DNA of 64,000 nt, taken from NCBI RefSeq assembly GCF_026183735.1, contig NZ_JAPFRE010000045.1, positions 124,001 through 188,000 of the forward strand, read 5' to 3'. Below the pieces are notes generated by a model that did not search any database, was not told the DNA's origin, and saw nothing but the letters and a program-made list of their open reading frames with translations. A program made the translations under genes and the position numbers. Shown piece after piece: positions 47,491-55,459 of this stretch (position 1 is the first letter of the stretch; every line of letters starts with the position of its first letter). The DNA is from Alteromonas sp. ASW11-130 (GTDB lineage Bacteria; Pseudomonadota; Gammaproteobacteria; Enterobacterales; Alteromonadaceae).

Positions 47491-48387
47491 ATGCAACCTA
47501 TTTCGCTATATTTACTTATTATACTGATAAGCCTGTGTTATCCAGATAATAGCCAGGCTAACCGTTTACCCACCTCGCTAAAAGGGGACTACCTTGGACA
47601 AACGCCGCCGGGTTTGACGCCTAAAGTTTTTGCGCCCGCTATCGTATCCACTGAAGGATGGGAATACGGGGTCGTGTTCGCCCCTAATATGAAGGAGATG
47701 TACTTTCTTAGAGAGGTGATGAGAGACAATGCGCCATTTCAGGAATTTGTGATGTTTGAACGAACTCAAAACCAGTGGCATGAAAAAATCATCTCTAGAC
47801 GAATAGGCACGCCAACCTTATCCCCGGACAATAATACGATGTTTTTTGGTCGAGGTTATAAGACGCGCACCGACACAGGCTGGTCTGAAATGAAAAGACT
47901 TGGCGCTGATTTTGAAGCTATCCCCATCATGCGGGTAACCTCATCATCGCACGGCACCATAGCGTTTGATGAAGCCAGTAAGGGTAGTAACAGTATTTTA
48001 CGTTTTGCCACTAAGGAAAACGGTCAATACACAACCCCCAAACCCTTTCCTAAAACCATTAATACTGGTGAATGGAACGCGCATCCGTTTATTGCTCCTG
48101 ATGAAAGTTATGTCATCTGGGATGGTCAACGAAACAGTCCTGTTCGCAATGCCGACTTGTTTATCAGCTTTAAACAACCGGACGGTTCATGGAGCTACGC
48201 CATTAAAATGGGCAAGGAAATCAATACGCCGGCGTCTGAATTCGCAGCCCAGATTACGCCAGACGGCAAATACTTGTTTTTTAATCGCAGCTCAGATGAC
48301 GGTAATCTTGATACCTTTTGGGTCGATGCGAGGGTATTGGACAAACTCCGCCCTTCGAACACAAGCGCCCACACCAGGCTGAAATAA
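47491..48387 (+). CDS. Secreted PD40/WD40-like beta-propeller protein
   Basis: The ATG at 47491 follows AAAGGAAATCGC and opens a signal peptide (MQPISLYLLIILISLCYPDNSQA); a GTG or ATG 19 codons earlier would overlap the esterase gene. The mature protein has repeated PD40-type strands (VVFAPNMKEMYFLRE, GTPTLSPDNNTMFFGRG, HPFIAPDESYVIWDG, AAQITPDGKYLFFNRS). It is probably an exported binding or scaffold protein. It is cotranscribed with the esterase. Confidence 0.75.
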   Translation: MQPISLYLLIILISLCYPDNSQANRLPTSLKGDYLGQTPPGLTPKVFAPAIVSTEGWEYGVVFAPNMKEMYFLREVMRDNAPFQEFVMFERTQNQWHEKIISRRIGTPTLSPDNNTMFFGRGYKTRTDTGWSEMKRLGADFEAIPIMRVTSSSHGTIAFDEASKGSNSILRFATKENGQYTTPKPFPKTINTGEWNAHPFIAPDESYVIWDGQRNSPVRNADLFISFKQPDGSWSYAIKMGKEINTPASEFAAQITPDGKYLFFNRSSDDGNLDTFWVDARVLDKLRPSNTSAHTRLK

Positions 48388-48676
48388 AACAGGAGATTTG
48401 CCAACGAGTCACACGGTGCAGCAAGGAAAAGGGGCTCGGCAGCAGGAAGTGGAATGGCCGGCATTAAGGCCCACCGATGAAGCTACACCTGTATTTTCAA
48501 ATTAAGGTAATGCAGCGCAGATGCCTCCCTCTTTTTCTTTTTTAGTGCATTTTATTCACCGTTGAAACGGCTTTCACGGGGGTCGACACGTCCCCGCAAC
48601 CAACCCCAAAATGGGGTTTTAAAAAGCTAAGAATTTTCGCGCCATGTGAACACGCGTTATTGCTGATAGGTGGGAA

Positions 48677-49588
48677 TTATTTTGCATCTACATCCTGCGC
48701 TCTCTGGTTTCCTCGAAGCCGAATTTTAACCAGTTTGGAGTCGTCAAACGGCGACTTTTCCTGAGTGAAATAGATGTCGCCGTTGTTACGCACGCATACC
48801 CCTTCGACCTGCGAATAGTGAGTTAAAGGATATACCTGTTGAACCTGCCAGTCAGTAGTGAGAACGGCTAGAAAGGGGTTGAATATTGCAATAAGCGTCG
48901 TGTCGTAGCCTACCACTACGTAGCGGTCGTTTTGTGCATCGTAGTCCGCTCCAGTGACTACCCCAGGCAAACCTTTTATGTAAAACGCGGGCGTAAGAAT
49001 TTGCTTGGTCTTATTTTTATCTACGTTATAAACCTTTGCAATTCCGGAATCCCAGCTCTTACTAATCAAAAATAGCTCGTCCCCTCTGACAACCATCGCT
49101 TCTGCATCGTAATCATGATGGTAAATCATATATTCGCCAGGCGCGTAGCCTTGGTAACTGAGGTGTAAAGTATTCCTATCTGTCCAGGTGTGTTTATTGG
49201 CTTTGATAATTCCTAAATCGGTGCGGACGCCGTTATTGTTCCCGACATCGCCTACGTAATAGAAATCGCGATCGGCAGTGAGGCTTTCCCAGTCATTATT
49301 ATGTTTTGCCACTATTTTTGAAAAAGTACGATTGCCCTCATAATCCATAAAGTAAAGCGCAGGATAATTCCCCGAATCATTGACTGTTACCAAACCTTGG
49401 TCAGCACAGTAGAGTCCGGACGATTCCTGTAATACTGGTCCAAATGTTTTCTCCATTAATAGCTGAATATGATCTTCGCCTATCCCCGCCGCGTTATTGC
49501 AGCCAATCATTAGCACACTTAACCCTAACAACAGTGTGCTGCATGATGTGCTAACTTGCTTGAGCCATCGATTAAGGAAAAATGGCAT
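48677..49588 (-). CDS. Propeller-type lipoprotein
   Basis: I chose the ATG at 49588, which has AAGGGG nine bases upstream and gives MPFFLNRWLKQ, then a hydrophobic stretch ending LSVLMIGC, a lipobox-like cleavage site at Cys 30. The mature 270 residues have a repeating strand pattern (GLVTVNDSGNYPALYFMD, DFYYVGDVGNNNG, AMVVRGDELFLISKSWDSG, VEGVCVRNNGDIYFTQEK) like six-bladed propellers of the SMP-30/phytase-like group. The function is unknown. It is convergent with the secreted propeller gene. Confidence 0.65.
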   Translation of the reverse strand: MPFFLNRWLKQVSTSCSTLLLGLSVLMIGCNNAAGIGEDHIQLLMEKTFGPVLQESSGLYCADQGLVTVNDSGNYPALYFMDYEGNRTFSKIVAKHNNDWESLTADRDFYYVGDVGNNNGVRTDLGIIKANKHTWTDRNTLHLSYQGYAPGEYMIYHHDYDAEAMVVRGDELFLISKSWDSGIAKVYNVDKNKTKQILTPAFYIKGLPGVVTGADYDAQNDRYVVVGYDTTLIAIFNPFLAVLTTDWQVQQVYPLTHYSQVEGVCVRNNGDIYFTQEKSPFDDSKLVKIRLRGNQRAQDVDAK

Positions 49589-49685
49589 TCTGAGAACCCC
49601 TTGGAGATACGATTGATTAAACATTTTTCGCCTGGCCTGAAACAACATTGGTAAACCAGGAACTTACTCTTGTTGAGAGGAAAGC

Positions 49686-49883
49686 ATGCTTTATGATGGT
49701 TTTCAGCCCGCAATACCCTTACTAGATGATTCTTTACAACGATTTATCTACACAATTAGATTTTTATCTGCTGACATTATTATCGATTTGAACCATTATC
49801 ACGGTTTTCTAATTAATTTCCTTGCCGAGGAAATGTATGAGAGAGACTTTTTTATATTGTCCTCATACATCCTATCTTATTAG
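49686..49883 (+). CDS. Possible small protein, 65 residues
   Basis: The ATG is preceded by GAGAGGAAAGC, a good ribosome-binding site. The product starts MLYDGFQPAIPLLDDSLQRF and is rich in aromatic and hydrophobic residues, with no family match. Base composition is AT-rich like non-coding DNA, so the call is weak. Confidence 0.25.
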   Translation: MLYDGFQPAIPLLDDSLQRFIYTIRFLSADIIIDLNHYHGFLINFLAEEMYERDFFILSSYILSY

Positions 49884-50368
49884 CTACTTTTCGTCCTTTC
49901 TGATGCATCAAAAGTCGGCTCTGGATCAGACGCTATTCTTTTTATTAATGTAAGGGCGATGTATAACCGTTCTATAGGGTAGCCTAATTTTCTTGATTAA
50001 TAATACTGGCGGAATGAAGCATAAGTGATCCCCCGCTATAGCTGGCACCTGATGTTTTTAGGAAAAGGAGCCTGCGCAAATAACGAATGGGCCATGTTTT
50101 TAAAACTTCTCCTGAGAAACTAACCCGACTATATACTTTAGACTGAAGGGCTGCTTGCTCCGAATCTGATTAACTAGTAAGACGGTTAGGGATAGACTGA
50201 ATTGGGGGGAGGAGCGAGTTGTTTTTTAAACCCTTTATAAGCGTTATTCCGTAATGTTGCAAATACTTTTCTCACATCAACATACCATCCGCTCAGCGGT
50301 TTAACATTTATTTTGCTGTTTCCCCCGGCTTTATATATTTCATATGGTTCTTTTTAATATTGTTCAAC

Positions 50369-50400
50369 CCATGCAAGGCTTCCTAAGAAGCTTTGCATGG
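50369..50400 (-). terminator. Long hairpin after the DUF5666 gene
   Basis: A 14-bp stem with one G-U pair (arms 50369-50382 and 50387-50400) and a 4-base loop starts ten bases beyond the stop of the minus-strand gene. No T run follows, so termination is likely but not canonical. Confidence 0.5.
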
Positions 50401-50409
50401 CGACTTCCT

Positions 50410-52152
50410 TTATTCAGTTTCAACTTCAGCTTCGAATACTAGAATATAAGCTTCTTCAATCCACACCCCAGTAAATTCGATGCTATCTCCTGCCGAGACT
50501 GTAGATAGAAATACCTCACCAGATACCTCTTCATCATTCAATGTCAATTTACTATTGTGGTCAAAACGAAGTTCAGACCCAGCGACTAGCACAGAGTTAT
50601 CGTTTATCGCTTCTATAAGTCCTTCCATCTCGACTTTGCGAGATGTGGGCTCATCCTCATCTTCATTACCTGTAGATTCGGAATGCACCTCTACATCCGT
50701 GGCAATAAGTGCGTTTTCACTGTACTTACCCTCAACTTCGACTCGTATCGTTGCGTCTCCTGCGACCAAATTCATAAACTCATCAGCAGTGATACTTCCA
50801 TCATCTGTTTCAAATTCGGTGTTTTCATCAAAAAGAACTGCCACTCCAGCAACAGTCATCCCTTCCAGTGAAATGTCGGTTGGAGCACCTTTCACTTCAC
50901 CTTCTCGATCTTCTTCATTGATGCGCTTAACCTTTAACGCTATCACGTTGCCATCTTGTAGTTCTCTTGAGGTCACTTTAAGAATGTCATTCACTTGGAT
51001 ATCGTCGAAGGTGAAACGGCGCTCGTCTTGCTCCGACTCATCTTCATATTGTGTATCGAGATCAGCATGAAATGTAATACCATTAACTACAAATGTTTCC
51101 GCTTCGCTGTCGATGGAAGCGACTTGGCCTTCGGACTTACCGTAATTCTTACGTTCTTTAAACTCTATAGTTTCTGCAACCAATGCATCACCATCACGGG
51201 AGCCTTCAACTTTTACCCAAACATTGCCGGTAAAACTTTCCTTAGAGCCATTGTCAAATTCAGTTTCTTGGTCAAGAATGAACGTATATTGGTTAACCTT
51301 GAATGTACCAGCTTCACTGTCGTAGTTCGTTAACATACCCGCTATTTCTATCTCGTCTGCATCCTCGAAATCTCGCTCCAAATCAGGTTCTTTATTTTCT
51401 ATTTCGGTAGCAGTCAAAGTGCGAGTATCTGTATTGTAGGTTGTGCCTTCAACCTTAACCACCATCCCATTACTTAAGTCGTCAGCAGTCATATCGTCAA
51501 AACTGGCTTCGCTATAATTAACGGTTAGCTCACTTAGCAAAAAGGTTTGTTGTTCGGTATTCAGCTGTGACACAGGTCCAGACAATTTGATATCTTTTTC
51601 ATCCGTTTCCAGCTCGATGTAAGTGGCATAAAATCCTGTTTCGGTAATATATCCACTGATCTCTACTAAACTTCCCACACTCAACTGGGCGGGATCGACG
51701 CTCTCAAATTCAGTTAAATCGTCAAAATAGACCGCTTGCCCCATAATCGTTAATTGCGCACTTGCGTAATCAATTAGGCTGATAAATCCTTGCAGGGTTT
51801 CTTCGTAGACAATTTTAGTGGCCTCTGGGTCTTGACCCTCTGCCCCCTCAGTAGCCTTTATTTTTACAACCATTCCCATTTTCAGACCCGCTTCCTGAGC
51901 CCCCGTTTTCCCTTCAATGGTGAATGAAGCGCTGTCCGACACATACCGTTTTCCATTTACGTATACACTTCCAAATCCTGTGATAACACCTTGGGTAGCC
52001 GTTGATGAAGCGGAAGTGCTTGGGGCGGGTGCAGGATCTGCGGCTGGAACCGGTTCAGTCGTCTCGCTTACAGAGTTGGGTGATTCGCTTCCTCCACATG
52101 CAGTAAGAAGGGTAGCCAAGGTAGCAGCAAGTAAAGAATGATGGAAAGTCAT
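50410..52152 (-). CDS. DUF5666 repeat lipoprotein
   Basis: The ATG at 52152 follows AGAGAGGAACACA and gives a lipoprotein signal ending LLTAC (Cys 19). A Ser/Pro/Ala-rich linker follows, then about seven modules of roughly 70-80 residues built on DUF5666-type units: GVITGFGSVYVNG, GFISLIDYASAQLTIMG, GPVSQLNTEQQTFLLSE, GMLTNYDSEAGTFKVNQ, GQVASIDSEAETFVVNG, and later degenerate copies, each with GxxVEV-type strands (GSLVEISGYITE, NGMVVKVEGTTYN). The protein is very acidic. It is presumably on the outer membrane; the function is unknown. Confidence 0.82.
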   Translation of the reverse strand: MTFHHSLLAATLATLLTACGGSESPNSVSETTEPVPAADPAPAPSTSASSTATQGVITGFGSVYVNGKRYVSDSASFTIEGKTGAQEAGLKMGMVVKIKATEGAEGQDPEATKIVYEETLQGFISLIDYASAQLTIMGQAVYFDDLTEFESVDPAQLSVGSLVEISGYITETGFYATYIELETDEKDIKLSGPVSQLNTEQQTFLLSELTVNYSEASFDDMTADDLSNGMVVKVEGTTYNTDTRTLTATEIENKEPDLERDFEDADEIEIAGMLTNYDSEAGTFKVNQYTFILDQETEFDNGSKESFTGNVWVKVEGSRDGDALVAETIEFKERKNYGKSEGQVASIDSEAETFVVNGITFHADLDTQYEDESEQDERRFTFDDIQVNDILKVTSRELQDGNVIALKVKRINEEDREGEVKGAPTDISLEGMTVAGVAVLFDENTEFETDDGSITADEFMNLVAGDATIRVEVEGKYSENALIATDVEVHSESTGNEDEDEPTSRKVEMEGLIEAINDNSVLVAGSELRFDHNSKLTLNDEEVSGEVFLSTVSAGDSIEFTGVWIEEAYILVFEAEVETE

Positions 52153-52548
52153 AAATGTGTTCCTCTCTATTGATATCACTCAGCATACAACTGTTGAATG
52201 CTTAAACAATCAATGAAAGGAATGCTGATCTATACCTTAAATTACCCGCTTATACGTCACCCTAGCGTTAACAAGTGGTCTTCTCGAGGCAATCTCCAAT
52301 ATTAGCAACAACTTATATTCTGCTCGACAGGTTGTATTAAGTTAAGCACATTCTGACAATACTTGGCGTTTTGCCGTGTTATGAAGAGGTATCGCGTTAC
52401 AGTTGTTTGAATGGAAGGGTTAAGCTTTATTGTTCATTCGCAGCTAATGAGAGCGATAAACATGGCTAACCAAAGACAAAATATTATTGACTACATAGAA
52501 ATATTAACGCGATTTTTTGATAAAATTCAGCCGTCGCTGTGAAAATAC
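52153..52548. other. Intergenic region with a possible short ORF
   Basis: This holds the promoter region of the DUF5666 gene and the 3' side of yheU. A 43-codon plus-strand frame at 52411-52542 is the only coding candidate. No terminator hairpin is clear after yheU. Confidence 0.35.
52411..52542 (+). CDS. Possible small protein, 43 residues
   Basis: The frame starts MEGLSFIVHSQLMRAINM and ends with an amphipathic stretch (IIDYIEILTRFFDKIQPSL). An internal ATG at residue 18 is also possible. The ribosome-binding site is weak, and no family is recognised. Confidence 0.2.
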   Translation: MEGLSFIVHSQLMRAINMANQRQNIIDYIEILTRFFDKIQPSL

Positions 52549-52782
52549 TTATTCCTCATACTCGTTGTCCTGCATGTCTCTTGTAGGTTTGATATCGACT
52601 GATTCGTGCAACTCTGAATAAACGAGCACTGCCTCGCCGGATTGAAGCTGTGTTAGCACTTGCGCCACTTTCTCAGCCAATGTGACTTCTTCGTCACCAT
52701 AGTCTGTGCCTTCTCTCAAGACGAATTCTTTAACGATATTGTGCAGAGTATCCTTACTCAGTTGCTCTATGGGAATAATCAT
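52549..52782 (-). CDS. yheU: YheU-family protein (UPF0270)
   Basis: The 77-residue protein has the UPF0270 pattern: [27 protein letters not shown] and [19 protein letters not shown]. The function is unknown. It overlaps the end of yheT by four bases, as in the conserved yheT-yheU pair. Confidence 0.92.
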   Translation of the reverse strand: MIIPIEQLSKDTLHNIVKEFVLREGTDYGDEEVTLAEKVAQVLTQLQSGEAVLVYSELHESVDIKPTRDMQDNEYEE

Positions 52783-53804
52783 TTAGTTACCTGTGTATCG
52801 ACGGGCAAATACTGTTTAACAAATTGTTTGATACGTTTATGCAACCAAACAGTAGGGTTAGCCATTGACCCTTGCATAAATCCGACATGCCCACCTCGGT
52901 CACTTAATTCAATAGTGACATCTTTAGCCAGGTTATGCTCGTTGGGAATAATTAAATGATTCATAAAGGGATCATCAATGCTATGCAATATCAATGTAGG
53001 GCAGTGAATGGAGCTTACGTAATGATACGCACTGCTTTTTTCATAGTAATCGTCAGCATCGACGAAGCCATGCAATGGCGCTGTGACTTTCTGATCGAAA
53101 TGTTGAAAACTGGTGATATCATTTAAATCGTCCGGTTTAAGCTGAATTAATCTGCGATAGTCTATGTAGGCCATTTTCTTTTTAAGCGTGGCTTTCATGC
53201 TGCCGAGTAAATACTTCTGATAAACACGGGAAAACCCCTGATTAATACTCTGTGCACATTCAGCAAGTTTAAGTGGTGCAGATACCGCGATTGCCGCTTT
53301 TAGCCATTTCTGCGCAGGATTTTCACCTAATAATTTAAGCAACATGTTGCCACCTAATGAGAAACCCACAGCGACTTTAGGCGTATCTGGAAAACGCTTA
53401 TGTAGTACTTTTAAGAAGTAACTAGGGTCTTCTGTCTCACCTGAATGGTACGCACGCGCCAGTTTGTTGGGTACACCGCTACATCCTCGGTAGTGCATCA
53501 TGACTACTTGCCAGCCACTAGTGCTTAAGGTAGCCATAATATCGTTTGCATAGTGAGAACGAATACTGCCTTCAAGGCCATGAAAAAGGGCGACCAAGCC
53601 AGTAAGTTTTTTTGGTTTAGGGCCCCATGCTATGTCCACAAAGTCCTCATCGGGCAGGGTCAACCGTTCCATAGAAAACGCGAGAGGCAATCGTTTTTGA
53701 ACAAAGCGTGGCCAAATCGTTTGAATATGTCGATTACGAGCCCAGCGTGGAGCCTTGAATGTGCTTTCAATAATTTTCCCGTGATTTTGCTGAGTGAACG
53801 TCAT
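52779..53804 (-). CDS. yheT: YheT-family alpha/beta hydrolase
   Basis: The AB-hydrolase family is marked by [14 protein letters not shown] near the N-terminus, [28 protein letters not shown], the nucleophile [18 protein letters not shown], and the late [13 protein letters not shown] and [11 protein letters not shown] (acid and His). Length (341) is normal. Its leader consists almost wholly of a heptamer repeat tract. Confidence 0.92.
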   Translation of the reverse strand: MTFTQQNHGKIIESTFKAPRWARNRHIQTIWPRFVQKRLPLAFSMERLTLPDEDFVDIAWGPKPKKLTGLVALFHGLEGSIRSHYANDIMATLSTSGWQVVMMHYRGCSGVPNKLARAYHSGETEDPSYFLKVLHKRFPDTPKVAVGFSLGGNMLLKLLGENPAQKWLKAAIAVSAPLKLAECAQSINQGFSRVYQKYLLGSMKATLKKKMAYIDYRRLIQLKPDDLNDITSFQHFDQKVTAPLHGFVDADDYYEKSSAYHYVSSIHCPTLILHSIDDPFMNHLIIPNEHNLAKDVTIELSDRGGHVGFMQGSMANPTVWLHKRIKQFVKQYLPVDTQVTK

Positions 53805-53811
53805 GACAACT

Positions 53812-53853
53812 ACTTTTTACTTTTTACTTTTTACTTTTTACTTTTAACTTTTT
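53812..53853. repeat. Heptamer tandem repeat, ACTTTTT, six copies, in the yheT leader
   Basis: Five perfect copies and one variant (ACTTTTA) lie end to end, reaching to eight bases before the yheT ATG. Read in the direction of yheT this is a run of AAAAAGT units, so the usual Shine-Dalgarno position is taken by repeat or repeat-flanking sequence. Copy-number change would alter the leader length. Confidence 0.92.
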
Positions 53854-53856
53854 ATA

Positions 53857-54327
53857 TTAATTTACGACTGCGGCAATTAGGGCTAACGCGTCGGCATTGC
53901 CGCGTAAATTGTATAAATGAATGAAAGCGGGAATACTACCATTAACTTGTTGTGGCTCAACCGAATGATGCGTTTGCTGATTAAACTGCGCTAGCATATC
54001 CGCCTGTTGAAGACGCTCTAGCGATAATTCCTCATCCTTGAGTTGTTGATATCGGACACTGTTAAATGGCGTCTTATGTTTTACTTTTCTACGCTTTTGG
54101 CGGTGAAGGTTTAATTTTTCATCACTTTGTTTAATAGCGTGTCGTAGTGCCTGCCACTGCACCAGAGTAAGCATAATGTTATTGGACACGCACCAGCCAA
54201 GTAAAAGCAGTAGATTGATGTTCACACCAAACTTATCTTGTAGTGCAAGACAGTGATGCATGTTTTCGCCTAACGCGTAGCGTTTGACACTAAAGTCCCA
54301 AAAACGCGCGGGTGGTAGGTTACTCAT
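53857..54327 (-). CDS. TIGR02444-family protein (DUF2390)
   Basis: The 156-residue protein starts PPARFWDFSVKRYALGENMH and continues LLLLLGWCVSN, matching the TIGR02444 family of unknown function, often found beside yheS. It is basic in the middle (LHRQKRRKVKHK). It overlaps the end of the broken DUF4440 gene by eight bases. Confidence 0.82.
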   Translation of the reverse strand: MSNLPPARFWDFSVKRYALGENMHHCLALQDKFGVNINLLLLLGWCVSNNIMLTLVQWQALRHAIKQSDEKLNLHRQKRRKVKHKTPFNSVRYQQLKDEELSLERLQQADMLAQFNQQTHHSVEPQQVNGSIPAFIHLYNLRGNADALALIAAVVN

Positions 54328-54779
54328 TGGGCAGGGATTCTGTCGGGCAATATTGTTGTCCTTTATCTAGTGTGATTTTCCATTCATCCTGAGCGTTGTT
54401 GCGCCACACTGACGTGTAGTCGGCGAATACTGTACCGTCGGGTCGAGGGACCGAGCCAGTGCTCAGCGCTGTGGTACCGTCTCCCATTACCGCTGCGTAC
54501 TCAGGTTCCCACGCAAATGGAGTTTGTTCACTTTCACAAAAGCGTTCCACTGGGCCACTACTTCCTCGCTACCTCGAATAACTGTTTGGCCTGACAAAAA
54601 CACTATACTAGGATCTAAAAAGGTTTTAAATGCTTCAAAATCCCGGTCAGTCATAGTTTAGCGAAAGCTTTCTCCACTTCTGTTACCTTCTGTTCGAGGA
54701 GTGTCATATTAGATGCTAATGACACTGTACTGAATAAAAAAGCTGAATAGAACAACAAGCTTCTGACTTTTAAAATAAT
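54320..54779 (-). pseudogene. DUF4440/SnoaL-like protein gene with two frameshifts
   Basis: Three frames together give one protein of the DUF4440 (NTF2-like) family. The first part is a signal peptide and TLLEQKVTEVEKAFAK; after a lost A in the run at 54657-54659 the frame moves to MTDRDFEAFKTFLDPSIVFL and ends at AQWNAF. A lost T in the run at 54538-54541 moves it to PFAWEPEYAAVMGDGTTALS and FADYTSVWRNNAQDEWKITL. The start is also doubtful, since the signal peptide opens with ATT codons rather than ATG. Each lesion is repaired by adding one base to a homopolymer. Confidence 0.8.
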
Positions 54780-54844
54780 TTATTTTCGTAGCTTGGTACT
54801 AACAGGCTATTTTATTATGCAAATATGATGATGCGCTACCGATA

Positions 54845-55297
54845 TCATATTGCACTTTTAAGCAGTTGAGATGCACCATTAATTATAGCCTCCCGAATCC
54901 GGCGCCCTTCTGCTGTCGTGGTGTGAGTGGCAAGCTCTTCTTTTTTTTCTGGAAAATAAACTTTTATTAAGCCTAGCTCCTGAAAGTACCTGAGCCGTTC
55001 GTCGAATAGATCTTTTGAAATAGGCACATTGTAACTGAATCCAATCGCATCAGTGTGCGTGACCAACAAAAACATGTCGATTTCTGCGGAAGATAATGCA
55101 GCAAGCTTTTCTAATTGTGATTGAGTCAGCGTTTGCGAATGGATTTGCTGCCTCATTCGAATCTCAATATCACCCGCTTTAAAACCGCTCATTCGCGACA
55201 ATAATTTTTTGATTTCATTTTTCAATACAACGACAGCAAAGACTACTGCCAAAGGCCACAACGCGTGCTCAATTAAATTAATGATTATTTCTTTCAT
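54845..55297 (-). CDS. Membrane-anchored hypothetical protein with possible winged-helix end
   Basis: The N-terminus has one membrane helix (HALWPLAVVFAVVVL), then a charged helical linker (IKKLLSRMSGFKAGDIEIRM). The C-terminal half reads like a winged helix: RLRYFQELGLIKVYFPEKKE and HTTTAEGRRIREAIINGA. I do not recognise a named family. The protein could tether a DNA- or protein-binding domain to the membrane. Confidence 0.6.
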   Translation of the reverse strand: MKEIIINLIEHALWPLAVVFAVVVLKNEIKKLLSRMSGFKAGDIEIRMRQQIHSQTLTQSQLEKLAALSSAEIDMFLLVTHTDAIGFSYNVPISKDLFDERLRYFQELGLIKVYFPEKKEELATHTTTAEGRRIREAIINGASQLLKSAI

Positions 55298-55459
55298 AGA
55301 TATCCCAGGGATAAATTTGCCTCAACCCACTATAGGAAAACTAGACTAGAAATAAGAATTTCACACGTTAAGCGTACCACACGCATAAAAATATAGGCTA
55401 CCGATAGGACGTATTCGCCAGGTGAAATTACATTAAAAGTATCTACTTGCTATGACACG

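Larger units (their letters stand above)
49589..50409. other. Long AT-rich intergenic region
   Basis: The 821 bases between two minus-strand lipoprotein genes hold one possible small plus-strand frame (49686-49883) and a 14-bp hairpin at the right end (50369-50400). Nothing else is recognisable. The right part should contain the 3' end of the DUF5666 transcript and the left part the promoter of the propeller lipoprotein. Confidence 0.4.

Noticed and set aside
50480-51070. A 196-codon plus-strand frame opposite the DUF5666 lipoprotein gene
   Set aside because: It is serine-rich translation of the antisense strand of a clear gene with a lipobox and repeated modules.
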